Shown here: positions 1 through 6,049 of the stretch, piece by piece
Position numbering within the stretch: the stretch's first letter is position 1
Layout of the letters: each line of letters starts with the position of its first letter
Source: Candidatus Moraniibacteriota bacterium
GTDB taxonomy: Bacteria; Patescibacteriota; Minisyncoccia; Moranbacterales; UBA1568
Assembly: GCA_017992575.1 (NCBI GenBank)
Contig: JAGOOJ010000005.1
Span: forward strand, 1-13,240
Reading direction: 5' to 3'
Length of the DNA stretch: 13,240 bases
Position numbers and translations under genes: made by a program
The notes under the pieces: model-generated
What the model was told of the DNA's origin: nothing
The model's database searches: none
The model's input: only the letters and a program-made list of their open reading frames with translations

Positions 1-553
1 TGATAGCACTGTACAAATACGCCGTGAGTGTACCAATACCAATGAGGGTATCCATATTGGCCACACGATAGCGAGCAAAACGAACCACTCCATCAATAAA
101 CGGGCGACCAATCCAAAACATCACCACTGTCGAAAGTGCGAGGGCGATGATATTAAACGTTTCCATCGGAAGCGGAAGATTCGGGACAAAGGTCAGTGTT
201 TTCCCAGCGATATCCCACATCATGATAAAAAATATGCCAAGTGCTATCGGTACTACAAACTCTGTTTTTGCTTTCTGTAGAGCCATTTCTTTCTCCTTCG
301 ATTCAACACTAAAAACAGCCTCTTTGGCTTTTTTCTCTCCCTCTTCTGCAACGAGGGTGTAGCCATATTTGGTGACGGCCGTACTCAGTGTCTCCCCTGA
401 TACGACGCGCTCATCAAACACGATGGTTGCTTTTTCAGTCGCATAGTTCACCTGCACTTCTTGCACTCCCTCTATTTTTTGCAAAGCTTTGGTAATGATC
501 GTGGAGCAACTGGCACAGTGCATCCCCACTACGGAAAAAATATTTTTATTCAT
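1..553 (-). CDS. copA: Copper-translocating P-type ATPase, N-terminal part (cut by left edge)
   Basis: Membrane P1B-type ATPase that exports Cu(I) from the cytoplasm. Only the first 184 codons are in the window; the phosphorylation and ATP-binding domains lie beyond the left edge. Residues 1-70 form one heavy-metal-associated (HMA) domain with the metal-binding motif GMHCASC at residues 10-16. After a charged Lys/Glu linker come hydrophobic segments (about residues 98-118 and 130-150), then the motif NMDTLIGIGT, typical of the early membrane region of CopA. The start is the ATG just before NKNIF, the only one placing the HMA domain at the N-terminus; no Shine-Dalgarno is visible. It begins 5 bases after the DUF305 gene ends and is third in the csoR-DUF305-copA operon, so CsoR probably controls it. 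The copper assignment rests on the CxxC motif plus the CsoR context; related Ag or other soft-metal transport cannot be excluded. Confidence 0.93.
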   Translation of the reverse strand, partial: MNKNIFSVVGMHCASCSTIITKALQKIEGVQEVQVNYATEKATIVFDERVVSGETLSTAVTKYGYTLVAEEGEKKAKEAVFSVESKEKEMALQKAKTEFVVPIALGIFFIMMWDIAGKTLTFVPNLPLPMETFNIIALALSTVVMFWIGRPFIDGVVRFARYRVANMDTLIGIGTLTAYLYSAI

Positions 554-558
554 AACAT

Positions 559-1119
559 TTACAGGTTATACCAGGTAGTGCGCCAATTGGAGAGCATCAC
601 AATTCCACCCTTCAAAAATACTTCGACTGCATTGGCATTATCAAGTACAACACTTCTCGATGACTTCAGACGAACATCCTTCGTCATCTCCACCCCTGCT
701 TCGTGATGGGCGATAAGTGCATTCAAAAATCGCAGGTCAAACGTCTGGTCATATTTTCCCAGCTTTGGTACTGCAGGATCAGTCACGTTTCTCGTATCAC
801 GATACCATTCTTTCTTCCAGGCATAGAGTTCCGCGATAGCTGTGGGCTCATCTTTGAGGATGGCCTCGGCCAAATTCTTCACTTCTGTTCGTTCACTTCT
901 CTTCCCTTGTTCGGCGAGTAACATTGCTCCCCGATGATGAGCAATCATAGCGTTCACATAACGCAAATCGAGTGTCCGATCAGCGCGTCCTAGGTCCATG
1001 GTATTTTTTTCATACATAGACAATCGATATTCTGGGGTTAGAGAATATCCGATACCCACTCCGAGGATACCTGCAAGAATCATGAAGGCGATAGCGAGTG
1101 TTGAAAATGGTGATGACAT
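559..1119 (-). CDS. DUF305 family membrane-anchored protein, probable copper-resistance accessory
   Basis: 186 residues. An N-terminal hydrophobic segment (about residues 6-25) acts as an anchor or uncleaved signal, leaving the rest outside the membrane. Two DUF305-type repeats follow: NAMIAHHRGAM (HH at residues 61-62) and NALIAHHEAGVEM (HH at 138-139). Each begins with D-L-R-[YF]-[VL]-N-A and ends with a nearby Met, a His/Met set suited to metal binding. DUF305 proteins are known as helical-bundle proteins with paired histidines, often encoded beside copper-export genes; the biochemical role is not firmly established. The gene sits 24 bases after csoR and 5 bases before copA, so co-regulation by copper is very likely. 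The start is the ATG before SSPFSTL; the upstream bases are A/T-rich with no Shine-Dalgarno. I infer a periplasmic or surface copper-binding role. Confidence 0.88.
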   Translation of the reverse strand: MSSPFSTLAIAFMILAGILGVGIGYSLTPEYRLSMYEKNTMDLGRADRTLDLRYVNAMIAHHRGAMLLAEQGKRSERTEVKNLAEAILKDEPTAIAELYAWKKEWYRDTRNVTDPAVPKLGKYDQTFDLRFLNALIAHHEAGVEMTKDVRLKSSRSVVLDNANAVEVFLKGGIVMLSNWRTTWYNL

Positions 1120-1143
1120 AAAAATGTTTTAAAATTATTTTTT

Positions 1144-1416
1144 TTACTTGCGCTTCAGTCTGTAGACTTTAAGAATTTCGGCTTTGGCTTTTTCCTCTTG
1201 ACCACCCTTGATCTGTCGGATAACACAGGTACTGAGGTGACTCTCCATCATCATGTCCTCGATGACCGTAAGTGCCTGTTTGACCGCTGATGTCTGAGTA
1301 ATGACATCAATACAGTAGGTATCATTCCCGACCATCTCTTGGAGTCCTCGTATTTGCCCAGCAATGATCTTGAGTCGGCGCTCAATCTTCTGCTTATTGG
1401 ATGCTTGCATATGCAT
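1144..1416 (-). CDS. csoR: CsoR-family copper-sensing transcriptional repressor
   Basis: 90-residue all-helical repressor of the CsoR/RcnR (DUF156) family. It binds operator DNA as the apo form and is released when Cu(I) binds. The full Cu(I) ligand set is visible: Cys35, His60 and Cys64 (the Cys-His-Cys fingerprint), with the second-shell residues Tyr34 and Glu80 expected from Mycobacterium CsoR. The basic N-terminal helix (KQKIERRLKIIAGQIRG) contributes DNA contacts. The length is normal for the family. It is the first gene of the unit with the DUF305 gene and copA, and its promoter contains a perfect CsoR operator, so it should be autoregulated. A second ATG two codons in (MQASNK) is an alternative start. 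The GTGAAG upstream is at best a weak ribosome site. Confidence 0.95.
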   Translation of the reverse strand: MHMQASNKQKIERRLKIIAGQIRGLQEMVGNDTYCIDVITQTSAVKQALTVIEDMMMESHLSTCVIRQIKGGQEEKAKAEILKVYRLKRK

Positions 1417-1439
1417 AGTACTTCACAACTTATACTCCT

Positions 1440-1468
1440 ATTCTAATACCCCCCTGGGGGTATGTCAA
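1440..1468 (-). promoter_or_regulatory. csoR operon promoter with CsoR operator filling the spacer
   Basis: Read on the minus strand, a perfect -35 TTGACA (1468-1463) is followed by a 17-base spacer and a -10 TAGAAT (1445-1440). The spacer is the GC-rich inverted repeat TACCCCCAGGGGGGTAT; the perfect palindrome arms ATACCCCC/GGGGGTAT occupy 1446-1463 around a two-base centre. This matches the known CsoR operator type (TACCCC...GGGGTA). Bound repressor would block both promoter hexamers. Transcription would start near 1433, about 17 bases before the csoR ATG. Confidence 0.93.
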
Positions 1469-1476
1469 GATGGCAC

Positions 1477-1502
1477 AAAAAAACACCCTCTTCCTGGGTG
1501 TT
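1477..1502 (-). terminator. Intrinsic terminator of the pseudouridine synthase gene
   Basis: On the minus strand, AACACCC and GGGTGTT form a perfect 7-bp stem with a 7-base loop, followed by a run of seven T. It lies 13 bases after the stop codon at 1516 and ends a few bases before the csoR -35, insulating the copper operon from upstream transcription. Confidence 0.9.
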
Positions 1503-1515
1503 ATCCTGTTTTTGT

Positions 1516-2241
1516 TTACAACTCCTGGAGTTCGATACTGGCCAAAAATGCCTTGCGGGCTGGTCCTTCGAGCACCCGAGCCTTGCCAGGCTTGAGCGCC
1601 CCAAGGTGGATATCCATGACACGAATACGGATAAGCTGTTCTACCGTCAGATGGGCCTCCGACATCATACGACGAATGTGGTGCTTCTTGCCTTCGGTCA
1701 ACGTGACATACACCGTGCGTGGCGGTACCACCATAATTTTCTTGGCCTTCAACCACTCCCCTGCATTGTACACACCATCTTCGAGCACCCGCTTCAAGTT
1801 ACTCGGAATTCCTTCACGCACGATAACTTTGTATTCTTTCTCGTGTTTGAAACGAGGATGAAGGAGTCGTTCCGTCACCCGACCATCGTTCGTCAGTACT
1901 ATCAGTCCTTCCGAATCTTTATCCAGCCGGCCAATCGGAAATGTCCCAGGAAAACCAGACACCTGATCGATAGAGTGTTCGAACTCTTGTGGTGAGTGAG
2001 CGATAATCCCTCGTGGCTTGTAATAGGCGATATAGACCAGTTTCTTCGTTGGGTTCGTCTTATCCTTGAGTATTTCCACAAAGGTCTCGGCACTTTCCAC
2101 TTTATCACCGAGCACGGCTTTTTTGCCCGCTATCCGAACCAAACCAGCGTCGATCAATTGATCGGCACCACGACGTGTCGCTAGCCCCTTCTGAGCCAGA
2201 TACCGATTGATACGAATAGGATACAAAATCTCCTCGGCCAT
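1516..2241 (-). CDS. rRNA pseudouridine synthase, RsuA/RluB/RluE/RluF family
   Basis: 241-residue cytoplasmic enzyme that isomerises a uridine in ribosomal RNA to pseudouridine. An S4 RNA-binding domain occupies about residues 9-55 (INRYLAQKGLATRRGADQLI). The catalytic domain carries GRLDKDSEGL at residues 104-113 with the catalytic Asp107. Downstream it has the family signatures LLHPRFKHEKEYKV, EGKKHHIRRM and RIRVMDIHLGALKPG. S4 plus this catalytic domain and the total length fit the RsuA/RluB class rather than RluA or TruB. Whether the target is in 16S or 23S rRNA cannot be told from sequence alone, so no symbol is given. The ATG start directly precedes AEEILYPIRI; no Shine-Dalgarno is seen. 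A good terminator follows it. Confidence 0.93.
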   Translation of the reverse strand: MAEEILYPIRINRYLAQKGLATRRGADQLIDAGLVRIAGKKAVLGDKVESAETFVEILKDKTNPTKKLVYIAYYKPRGIIAHSPQEFEHSIDQVSGFPGTFPIGRLDKDSEGLIVLTNDGRVTERLLHPRFKHEKEYKVIVREGIPSNLKRVLEDGVYNAGEWLKAKKIMVVPPRTVYVTLTEGKKHHIRRMMSEAHLTVEQLIRIRVMDIHLGALKPGKARVLEGPARKAFLASIELQEL

Positions 2242-2248
2242 AGTGAGT

Positions 2249-2262
2249 ATATGAATTCATAT
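2249..2262. promoter_or_regulatory. 14-bp perfect palindrome just upstream of the pseudouridine synthase start
   Basis: ATATGAATTCATAT is a perfect palindrome 7 bases upstream of the ATG at 2241, with GTGA and TCAC flanking the two sides. Minus-strand TATACT, a fair -10, overlaps its edge, so it could be an operator over a near-leaderless promoter. It could also be chance in A/T-rich DNA. Confidence 0.25.
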
Positions 2263-2303
2263 CACTGTGACAGAATTTCATCGGAAAGTCAACAGCTCGT
2301 TTC

Positions 2304-3707
2304 CTAACGAGTAAAGAGATTGATACGACTTGATGCCGTATTAAAAGCAGTTGGTACTGATTTCTCGCCACGACCAATACTATCAATCATATCAATGAGC
2401 ACACCATCGGCAGCATCGGAATCACCCTGATACCAATTCTTGGCAATGAGGTTCCCATAAGCAAATGGGGAGAGAATGAGATCGTTTTGCTGTTTGGCTA
2501 CGAGGTCACGACGAGCAGCTGGTTTATTGGTTTCCAAAAGGTAGACTTCAGTCGGGTCTGTTGCGAGAGGAAACTCTTTGCTGACACCGGAAAAAGCGCT
2601 TGTCAATTTTACCGACTTGTCTTTACCAGCAAGTGTCAGGTATTTGAGAAACTGCCAAGCTTCAAAAATCCGGGCTTCATTCTGTTTGTCAGGGCTGAGC
2701 TTCGGCACAACCGGTACCCCACTGGTGACAGCGGGCATATTCTTTGCCACAGCAAATCCCCAGTAGTTAGCTAGGTTCATCGGGTTTGTTTTGTTGAGTT
2801 GCGGAAGTGGCGCTATCCCAATATTGAGCTTGGCATTCTTTTGTTTGATAGTCTCATACTGCCAAGAGTAATTGATCATCATCGCCAAATTTCCTTTATA
2901 GAAGGCATCTACAGAATAATCCTGACGAATATTCCAAGAATAAACATCTGACGTAATCTGGGCGAATTGAGCATAGAAATTATATGCTTGTTCACTCTTC
3001 TGTCCGGAGAGGTTCACTTGACTCCTCTGCCCTGGAGTCGAAAGTTCGGCACCATGTTGCATCATGAGAGCTATCAGAATATCAGAAGAACGGTTAATAT
3101 TGGTTCCCGTTCCCAAAGCAATGCCTGACCGGGTGAATGAACCAAACTGATCAATACTGGTAAGAAATCGAGTATATGCTGCCACCTCATCCCATGTTTC
3201 TGGAGGCCGGGTAATCCCCGCTACATTGAAAAGGTCTTTATTATAGTAGAGAGCGAGCGAATCAACCGAAAGAGGCACTCCATAGATCTGCTTGTCAGCA
3301 TTGATAAAGTCATCCGCTGCTACATCAACCAAACGATTGCGATACTCCTGCTCGCTAATAAGAGCACTCGGAGCGGGTGCCGACTTGTCTTCGAATGCTT
3401 TGCGCCACGAATTACGAATCAAAAAAATATCCGGCCCCTTCCCACTGGCAAAAGCATTGATAAGGTCGTCTTTGTAGGTTTCAACGGCCAGTTTCCGATA
3501 AGTGATATTTTTCACATTCGGATTCATCTTTTTATATTCCTCAATAGCCGGACTAAAAACACTCGTGTCATCAAAAATACCCCAAATCTCGAGGCTGACA
3601 TCGTAGCTCACTGGAGGTGCTGGAGCCGTTCCACACCCAGACAAAGAAAGCGCCCCCATAAGGAGAAAGCTTATCGAAAATACTCTTTTCAGTGAAAAAA
3701 AATTCAT
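2304..3707 (-). CDS. ABC importer substrate-binding lipoprotein (extracellular solute-binding, family 1)
   Basis: 467-residue solute-binding protein of the bacterial family 1 type, usually serving carbohydrate or oligosaccharide ABC importers. The chosen ATG gives a classic lipoprotein signal: basic LKR, a hydrophobic core, then the lipobox LSGC with Cys25 as lipidation site. An ATG 15 codons further upstream would spoil this signal and overlap the preceding gene. Family features include EIWGIFDDTSVFSPAIEEYKKMNP near the mature N-terminus, KGPDIFLIRN, IYGVPLSVDSLALYYNKDLF and DAFYKGNLAMMINYSWQ. It starts 4 bases after the methyltransferase gene ends, implying one transcript. No permease or ATPase gene lies nearby, so it must work with a transporter encoded elsewhere or act as a surface-binding lipoprotein. 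The ligand cannot be told. Confidence 0.9.
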   Translation of the reverse strand: MNFFSLKRVFSISFLLMGALSLSGCGTAPAPPVSYDVSLEIWGIFDDTSVFSPAIEEYKKMNPNVKNITYRKLAVETYKDDLINAFASGKGPDIFLIRNSWRKAFEDKSAPAPSALISEQEYRNRLVDVAADDFINADKQIYGVPLSVDSLALYYNKDLFNVAGITRPPETWDEVAAYTRFLTSIDQFGSFTRSGIALGTGTNINRSSDILIALMMQHGAELSTPGQRSQVNLSGQKSEQAYNFYAQFAQITSDVYSWNIRQDYSVDAFYKGNLAMMINYSWQYETIKQKNAKLNIGIAPLPQLNKTNPMNLANYWGFAVAKNMPAVTSGVPVVPKLSPDKQNEARIFEAWQFLKYLTLAGKDKSVKLTSAFSGVSKEFPLATDPTEVYLLETNKPAARRDLVAKQQNDLILSPFAYGNLIAKNWYQGDSDAADGVLIDMIDSIGRGEKSVPTAFNTASSRINLFTR

Positions 3708-3711
3708 AGAA

Positions 3712-4260
3712 CTATTTCTTAACAACAAAAGCGTAGTGAAACCCTCCAACATTGAGTTCCTGCTCCACTGACAACTGTACCTGAGTCAGAAGCCCTTTCA
3801 ACTCTTCCGGTTTGATTCGAAGTTGCTTTTCCGGCCCAACCAGTGCTTCGTCAGGATTCCATTCCATGATAAGAGCGTGCCCGCCTGATTTGAGAACTCG
3901 CTTAACTTCACGGAGCATGACATCCTTCTTCTGATTTTGGAGCAAAACATCTTTGAGAATAATCCAGTCCATACTTGATGGAGGCAGTCCTGATCCCTGT
4001 TCATTCTCCAGATTCACCCGCTTGGTAGAAATATTGAATAATCCAAGTGTTTTGGCCCGACTGGCAACCGCTTCGAGAGCCGATGGTAAAACATCGAGGG
4101 CCCACACGACACCGCCATCTGCACCAACCCGACGCGCAAATTCAAAAGTGAAGTATCCAGAACCACACCCAAAATCAGCTACTTGACTCCCGGACCCGAT
4201 GGAGAGTTGATTCACCACTGTCGCCGGATCAACAAAATTCAAACCTTGTGGAGCGCCCAT
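3712..4260 (-). CDS. Class I SAM-dependent methyltransferase (UbiE-like fold), substrate unknown
   Basis: 182-residue Rossmann-type methyltransferase. Motif I VADFGCGSG (residues 28-35) binds SAM. The acidic residue after strand 2 is Asp56 in VWALDV. LREVKRVLKSGGHALIMEW (about residues 116-134) is the usual 'RVLKpGG' strand-loop that ends the SAM-binding core. It is smaller than typical UbiE, with little beyond the core, so the acceptor substrate cannot be inferred. First gene of a probable two-gene unit with the binding lipoprotein downstream. The start is the ATG before GAPQGLNFVDP; the upstream GAAG is a very weak ribosome site. Confidence 0.85.
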   Translation of the reverse strand: MGAPQGLNFVDPATVVNQLSIGSGSQVADFGCGSGYFTFEFARRVGADGGVVWALDVLPSALEAVASRAKTLGLFNISTKRVNLENEQGSGLPPSSMDWIILKDVLLQNQKKDVMLREVKRVLKSGGHALIMEWNPDEALVGPEKQLRIKPEELKGLLTQVQLSVEQELNVGGFHYAFVVKK

Positions 4261-4293
4261 ACTTCATGGAGAACTTACTTTTTTTATAACTCC

Positions 4294-4322
4294 ATTGTAC
4301 ACTAGAAGCGCTTGATTTGAAA
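4294..4322 (-). promoter_or_regulatory. Probable promoter of the methyltransferase/binding-protein unit
   Basis: On the minus strand, TACAAT (4299-4294) is a good -10 about 33 bases before the methyltransferase ATG. TTTCAA at 4322-4317 with a 17-base spacer, or TTCAAA with 16, gives a moderate -35. Confidence 0.5.
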
Positions 4323-4372
4323 ACCGATTTCCTGTACAACAAAGCAGTGAGTGAAATAGAAAGGTACCCCAA

Positions 4373-4425
4373 CCCAAGGCTGGTCTCAACCCAGGGCTGA
4401 TGAGCCTCGGGCTCACGACCTTGGG
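4373..4425. repeat. GC-rich nested inverted-repeat element upstream of tRNA-Ser
   Basis: An outer pair CCCAAGG (4373-4379) / CCTTGGG (4419-4425) encloses a perfect 6-bp hairpin, TGAGCC-TCG-GGCTCA (4401-4415), and a small GGT-CTCA-ACC hairpin (4382-4391). The element is much more GC-rich than the flanking DNA and lies in an intergenic stretch with no supported gene. It could be a dispersed intergenic repeat, a structured RNA or an element tied to the tRNA locus; nothing in the window decides between these. Confidence 0.5.
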
Positions 4426-4454
4426 CGGAGAGTGGTTGAAAAAAAGAATAGCCT

Positions 4455-4541
4455 GGAAAGGTGGCCGAGTGGTTGAAGGCACCGCTCTCGAAAAGCGGCA
4501 TACCCGAAAGGGTATCGAGAGTTCGAATCTCTCCCTTTCCG
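4455..4541 (+). tRNA. tRNA-Ser, anticodon CGA
   Basis: An 87-base class II tRNA with a complete cloverleaf. Acceptor stem GGAAAGG pairs with CCTTTCC, and the discriminator is G4541. The D arm has GGCCGAGTGGTTGAAGGC. Anticodon stem CCGCT/AGCGG holds loop CTCGAAA with anticodon CGA at 4489-4491. The long variable arm TACCC-GAAA-GGGTA is typical of serine tRNA. The T arm is GAGAG-TTCGAAT-CTCTC. It decodes UCG. The 3' CCA is not encoded (G is followed by CAT), so the CCA-adding enzyme at the right end of this window would be needed to finish it. Confidence 0.97.
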
Positions 4542-4670
4542 CATCTGTAGAAAATCAGCTTTATCGTTTACTTTTTCGAGTATTTGGTAAGGCTGTTTTA
4601 GTTTGTAAGAAGCCATTGCTTTGTTTTCTATTGTGGCGTTCAAAAGTAGTTTTTCCATCTTCATCTCGCT

Positions 4671-4699
4671 TTTACCAAATTAGTAAAAAATTGTATAAT
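4671..4699 (+). promoter_or_regulatory. Probable promoter upstream of the first anchored protein
   Basis: TTTACC (4671-4676), 17-base spacer, perfect -10 TATAAT (4694-4699). The predicted start near 4706 leaves about 23 bases before the ACG codon at 4729. Confidence 0.6.
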
Positions 4700-4728
4700 A
4701 ATGAAAAATTCTATTAATACGTATTTCT

Positions 4729-5385
4729 ACGGAATATAAACAAAGGAGGGTTTTATATATTGGTCTTGGCTGTGTTTTTGTTTTTGGACTCTTCCTAGTC
4801 GTTGTTTCTTATTTTAATGAGAGAGCCTCTTTTGAGGCACTTATTAGTAGTAGTCAAATTCCCTCTCAACAAAATAAGGTACAGGAAGAGGGAGGGCGTC
4901 TGTGGATTGGTTTTGATAGCAAAAAAGATACTGGCCTGAGTTTTGGTGTGCGATTTAATTATCCTACAATTTGGCTTCAGAATGGAAGTCGCGACGGTGG
5001 AGCTATCTCAACCGTTCCATTTTTTGATAAGAGTAAATACTTGAAGAAGTGTGAGACTGCGAGCAATAGGGCTGTAAACTGCCGTGAAACAGGATTAGTG
5101 GCCCAAGTTATTGTTAGCAGCTCTTCTTATGTCGCACCAAAGGTGAGTTATGAAAACCAGAAAAGCGAGAAGGTTATGATTGACGGACGAACGGGCACCA
5201 AAGTCTCGGGTATAGTAAAAACAGAAAACCTGAATCATATTGCCTTAGTAGGACAAAAAGAAACAAGAATTGATATTACAGAATCAGACGGCACGCATTA
5301 TGCCTTTATTATGGTTACTGAAAGCGCTTCACAAGACGAGCTCTTCAACGAAATTATCAGATCTACAAATTTTGGGAATGACTAA
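4729..5385 (+). CDS. Membrane-anchored hypothetical protein with PsbP-like 'YP..W' motif; start codon ACG or lost
   Basis: 218 residues if read from ACG 4729. No ATG, GTG or TTG lies in frame between the upstream stop (4702-4704) and GTG 4948, and starting at 4948 would remove the membrane helix. ACG was chosen because codons 1-32 align without a gap to the N-terminus of the protein at 5495, where the matching codon is ATG (shared KQ, VL, GLG, GL and FN positions). A strong AAAGGAGG (4742-4749) followed 9 bases later by ATT 4759, or 10 later by an out-of-frame TTG, offers other starts. Helix at about residues 8-28; the ectodomain has LSFGVRFNYPTIW near 70-82 and ends IRSTNF, resembling small PsbP/Mog1-like 'YP..W' proteins; that is a tentative likeness. 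Promoter TATAAT upstream, strong terminator downstream. It may be a working gene with a rare start, a decaying gene, or contain a sequencing error. Confidence 0.6.
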   Translation, partial: TEYKQRRVLYIGLGCVFVFGLFLVVVSYFNERASFEALISSSQIPSQQNKVQEEGGRLWIGFDSKKDTGLSFGVRFNYPTIWLQNGSRDGGAISTVPFFDKSKYLKKCETASNRAVNCRETGLVAQVIVSSSSYVAPKVSYENQKSEKVMIDGRTGTKVSGIVKTENLNHIALVGQKETRIDITESDGTHYAFIMVTESASQDELFNEIIRSTNFGND

Positions 5386-5426
5386 ATGATAATACGTTCT
5401 AACTTCTTCCCAGGCTCCCCGCAGTG

Positions 5427-5459
5427 AAAAATCTCTCAGGTTGTACCTGAGAGATTTTT
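5427..5459 (+). terminator. Strong intrinsic terminator (14-bp stem)
   Basis: AAAAATCTCTCAGG (5427-5440) pairs perfectly with CCTGAGAGATTTTT (5446-5459) around the loop TTGTA. It ends in a T run on the plus strand and, because of the symmetric A run, could also work on the minus strand. It separates the two anchored-protein genes, so each needs its own promoter. Confidence 0.93.
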
Positions 5460-5494
5460 GATTTATAGTAAGAGTATAAAAATATACAAAAAAT

Positions 5495-5995
5495 ATGGGA
5501 AATAAACAAAAAGGGGTGCTTATTGTTGGATTAGGGGTAATATTACTCGGCGGTTTAGTATTCATAGTTACCTCACGTTTCAATGATAAAACAACACCAA
5601 CACAACCGATGACAATGATTGAATCTAAACAAGGGGCGTCTCTAGGAGATCAACCGATGGTCAATGATAGGACTCTTTCTCAGTACTCATTTTGTGGACA
5701 AGCGTATAAAGCTACACCGGTACTGATAGATACTGTTGATGTAGTTCAAAGAATCTCAGAAATTGCTGCTGAAGATAAGGTACAGCGAATGTGTGAAAAT
5801 ATAAACCAGAAAAGAAAAGAAATTCTCAGTGTAGAAGTGAAGCAGTTTCCTGATGCCATCAACTATAAAGCATCAGAGTATTTTGTAACAATTAATGACC
5901 TTCCATTTACGGTTGATATTGTTTCAAACAAAATTTATATCATTAGTCGGTTTGATGGCGCTCCCACTTACGTTGGTATGCTGACTAAAAAATAA
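5495..5995 (+). CDS. Membrane-anchored hypothetical protein, unrecognised ectodomain
   Basis: 166 residues, not recognised. Basic N-terminus GNKQK, then a single hydrophobic helix (about residues 8-26), a Thr/Pro/Gln-rich linker (about 32-56) and a soluble ectodomain with two cysteines (Cys67 in SFCGQ and Cys100 in RMCEN) that could form a disulfide outside the membrane. A Lys/Glu-rich helical stretch lies between about residues 82 and 115, and the C-terminus is beta-rich (YFVTINDLPFTVDIV, KIYIIS). The N-terminal 32 residues match the preceding gene product but the ectodomains do not. Upstream DNA is very A/T-rich with possible -10 hexamers (TATAAA 5475-5480, TATACA 5483-5488) and no clear Shine-Dalgarno. 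Codon use is more A/T-rich than in infB or the M23 gene. Confidence 0.75.
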   Translation: MGNKQKGVLIVGLGVILLGGLVFIVTSRFNDKTTPTQPMTMIESKQGASLGDQPMVNDRTLSQYSFCGQAYKATPVLIDTVDVVQRISEIAAEDKVQRMCENINQKRKEILSVEVKQFPDAINYKASEYFVTINDLPFTVDIVSNKIYIISRFDGAPTYVGMLTKK

Positions 5996-6007
5996 CAAAC
6001 AAATTAA

Positions 6008-6032
6008 AACGGAAGCCTTGCGAGCTTCCGTT
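6008..6032 (-). terminator. Intrinsic terminator of the M23 peptidase gene
   Basis: AACGGAAGC (6008-6016) pairs with GCTTCCGTT (6024-6032), a 9-bp stem with a 7-base loop. On the minus strand it is followed by TTTTAATTTGTTT, a usable T-rich tail, 18 bases after the peptidase stop. On the plus strand the tail is not T-rich, so service to the convergent plus-strand gene is doubtful. Confidence 0.75.
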
Positions 6033-6049
6033 GGTACTGCAACCCCTAG

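Noticed and set aside
1430..1756. 108-codon minus-strand frame across the csoR promoter and the 3' end of the pseudouridine synthase gene
   Set aside because: It overlaps a clear coding frame, a terminator and a promoter, and has no recognisable protein pattern.
2296..2311. CTCGTT-TCCT-AACGAG hairpin at the end of the binding-lipoprotein gene as a terminator
   Set aside because: The stem is only 6 bp and has no T tract on the minus strand; kept as a possible structure only.
4397..4420. CTGATGA followed by a hairpin, resembling the core of a hammerhead ribozyme
   Set aside because: After the hairpin the sequence is CGACC, not the required GAAA, and no stem III/cleavage arrangement could be fitted.
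4702..4704. TGA read as an amino acid (recoded UGA) to give the 4729 gene an upstream start
   Set aside because: A TAA follows immediately upstream in frame (4699-4701), and all other genes fit the standard code without UGA sense codons.
4400..4717. Plus-strand open frame of 105 codons
   Set aside because: It runs straight through the complete tRNA-Ser and has no protein-like signature.
4701..4739. Short leader peptide MKNSINTYFYGI before the first anchored protein
   Set aside because: Its ATG lies only two bases after the TATAAT, ahead of the predicted transcript start, and it has no ribosome site.
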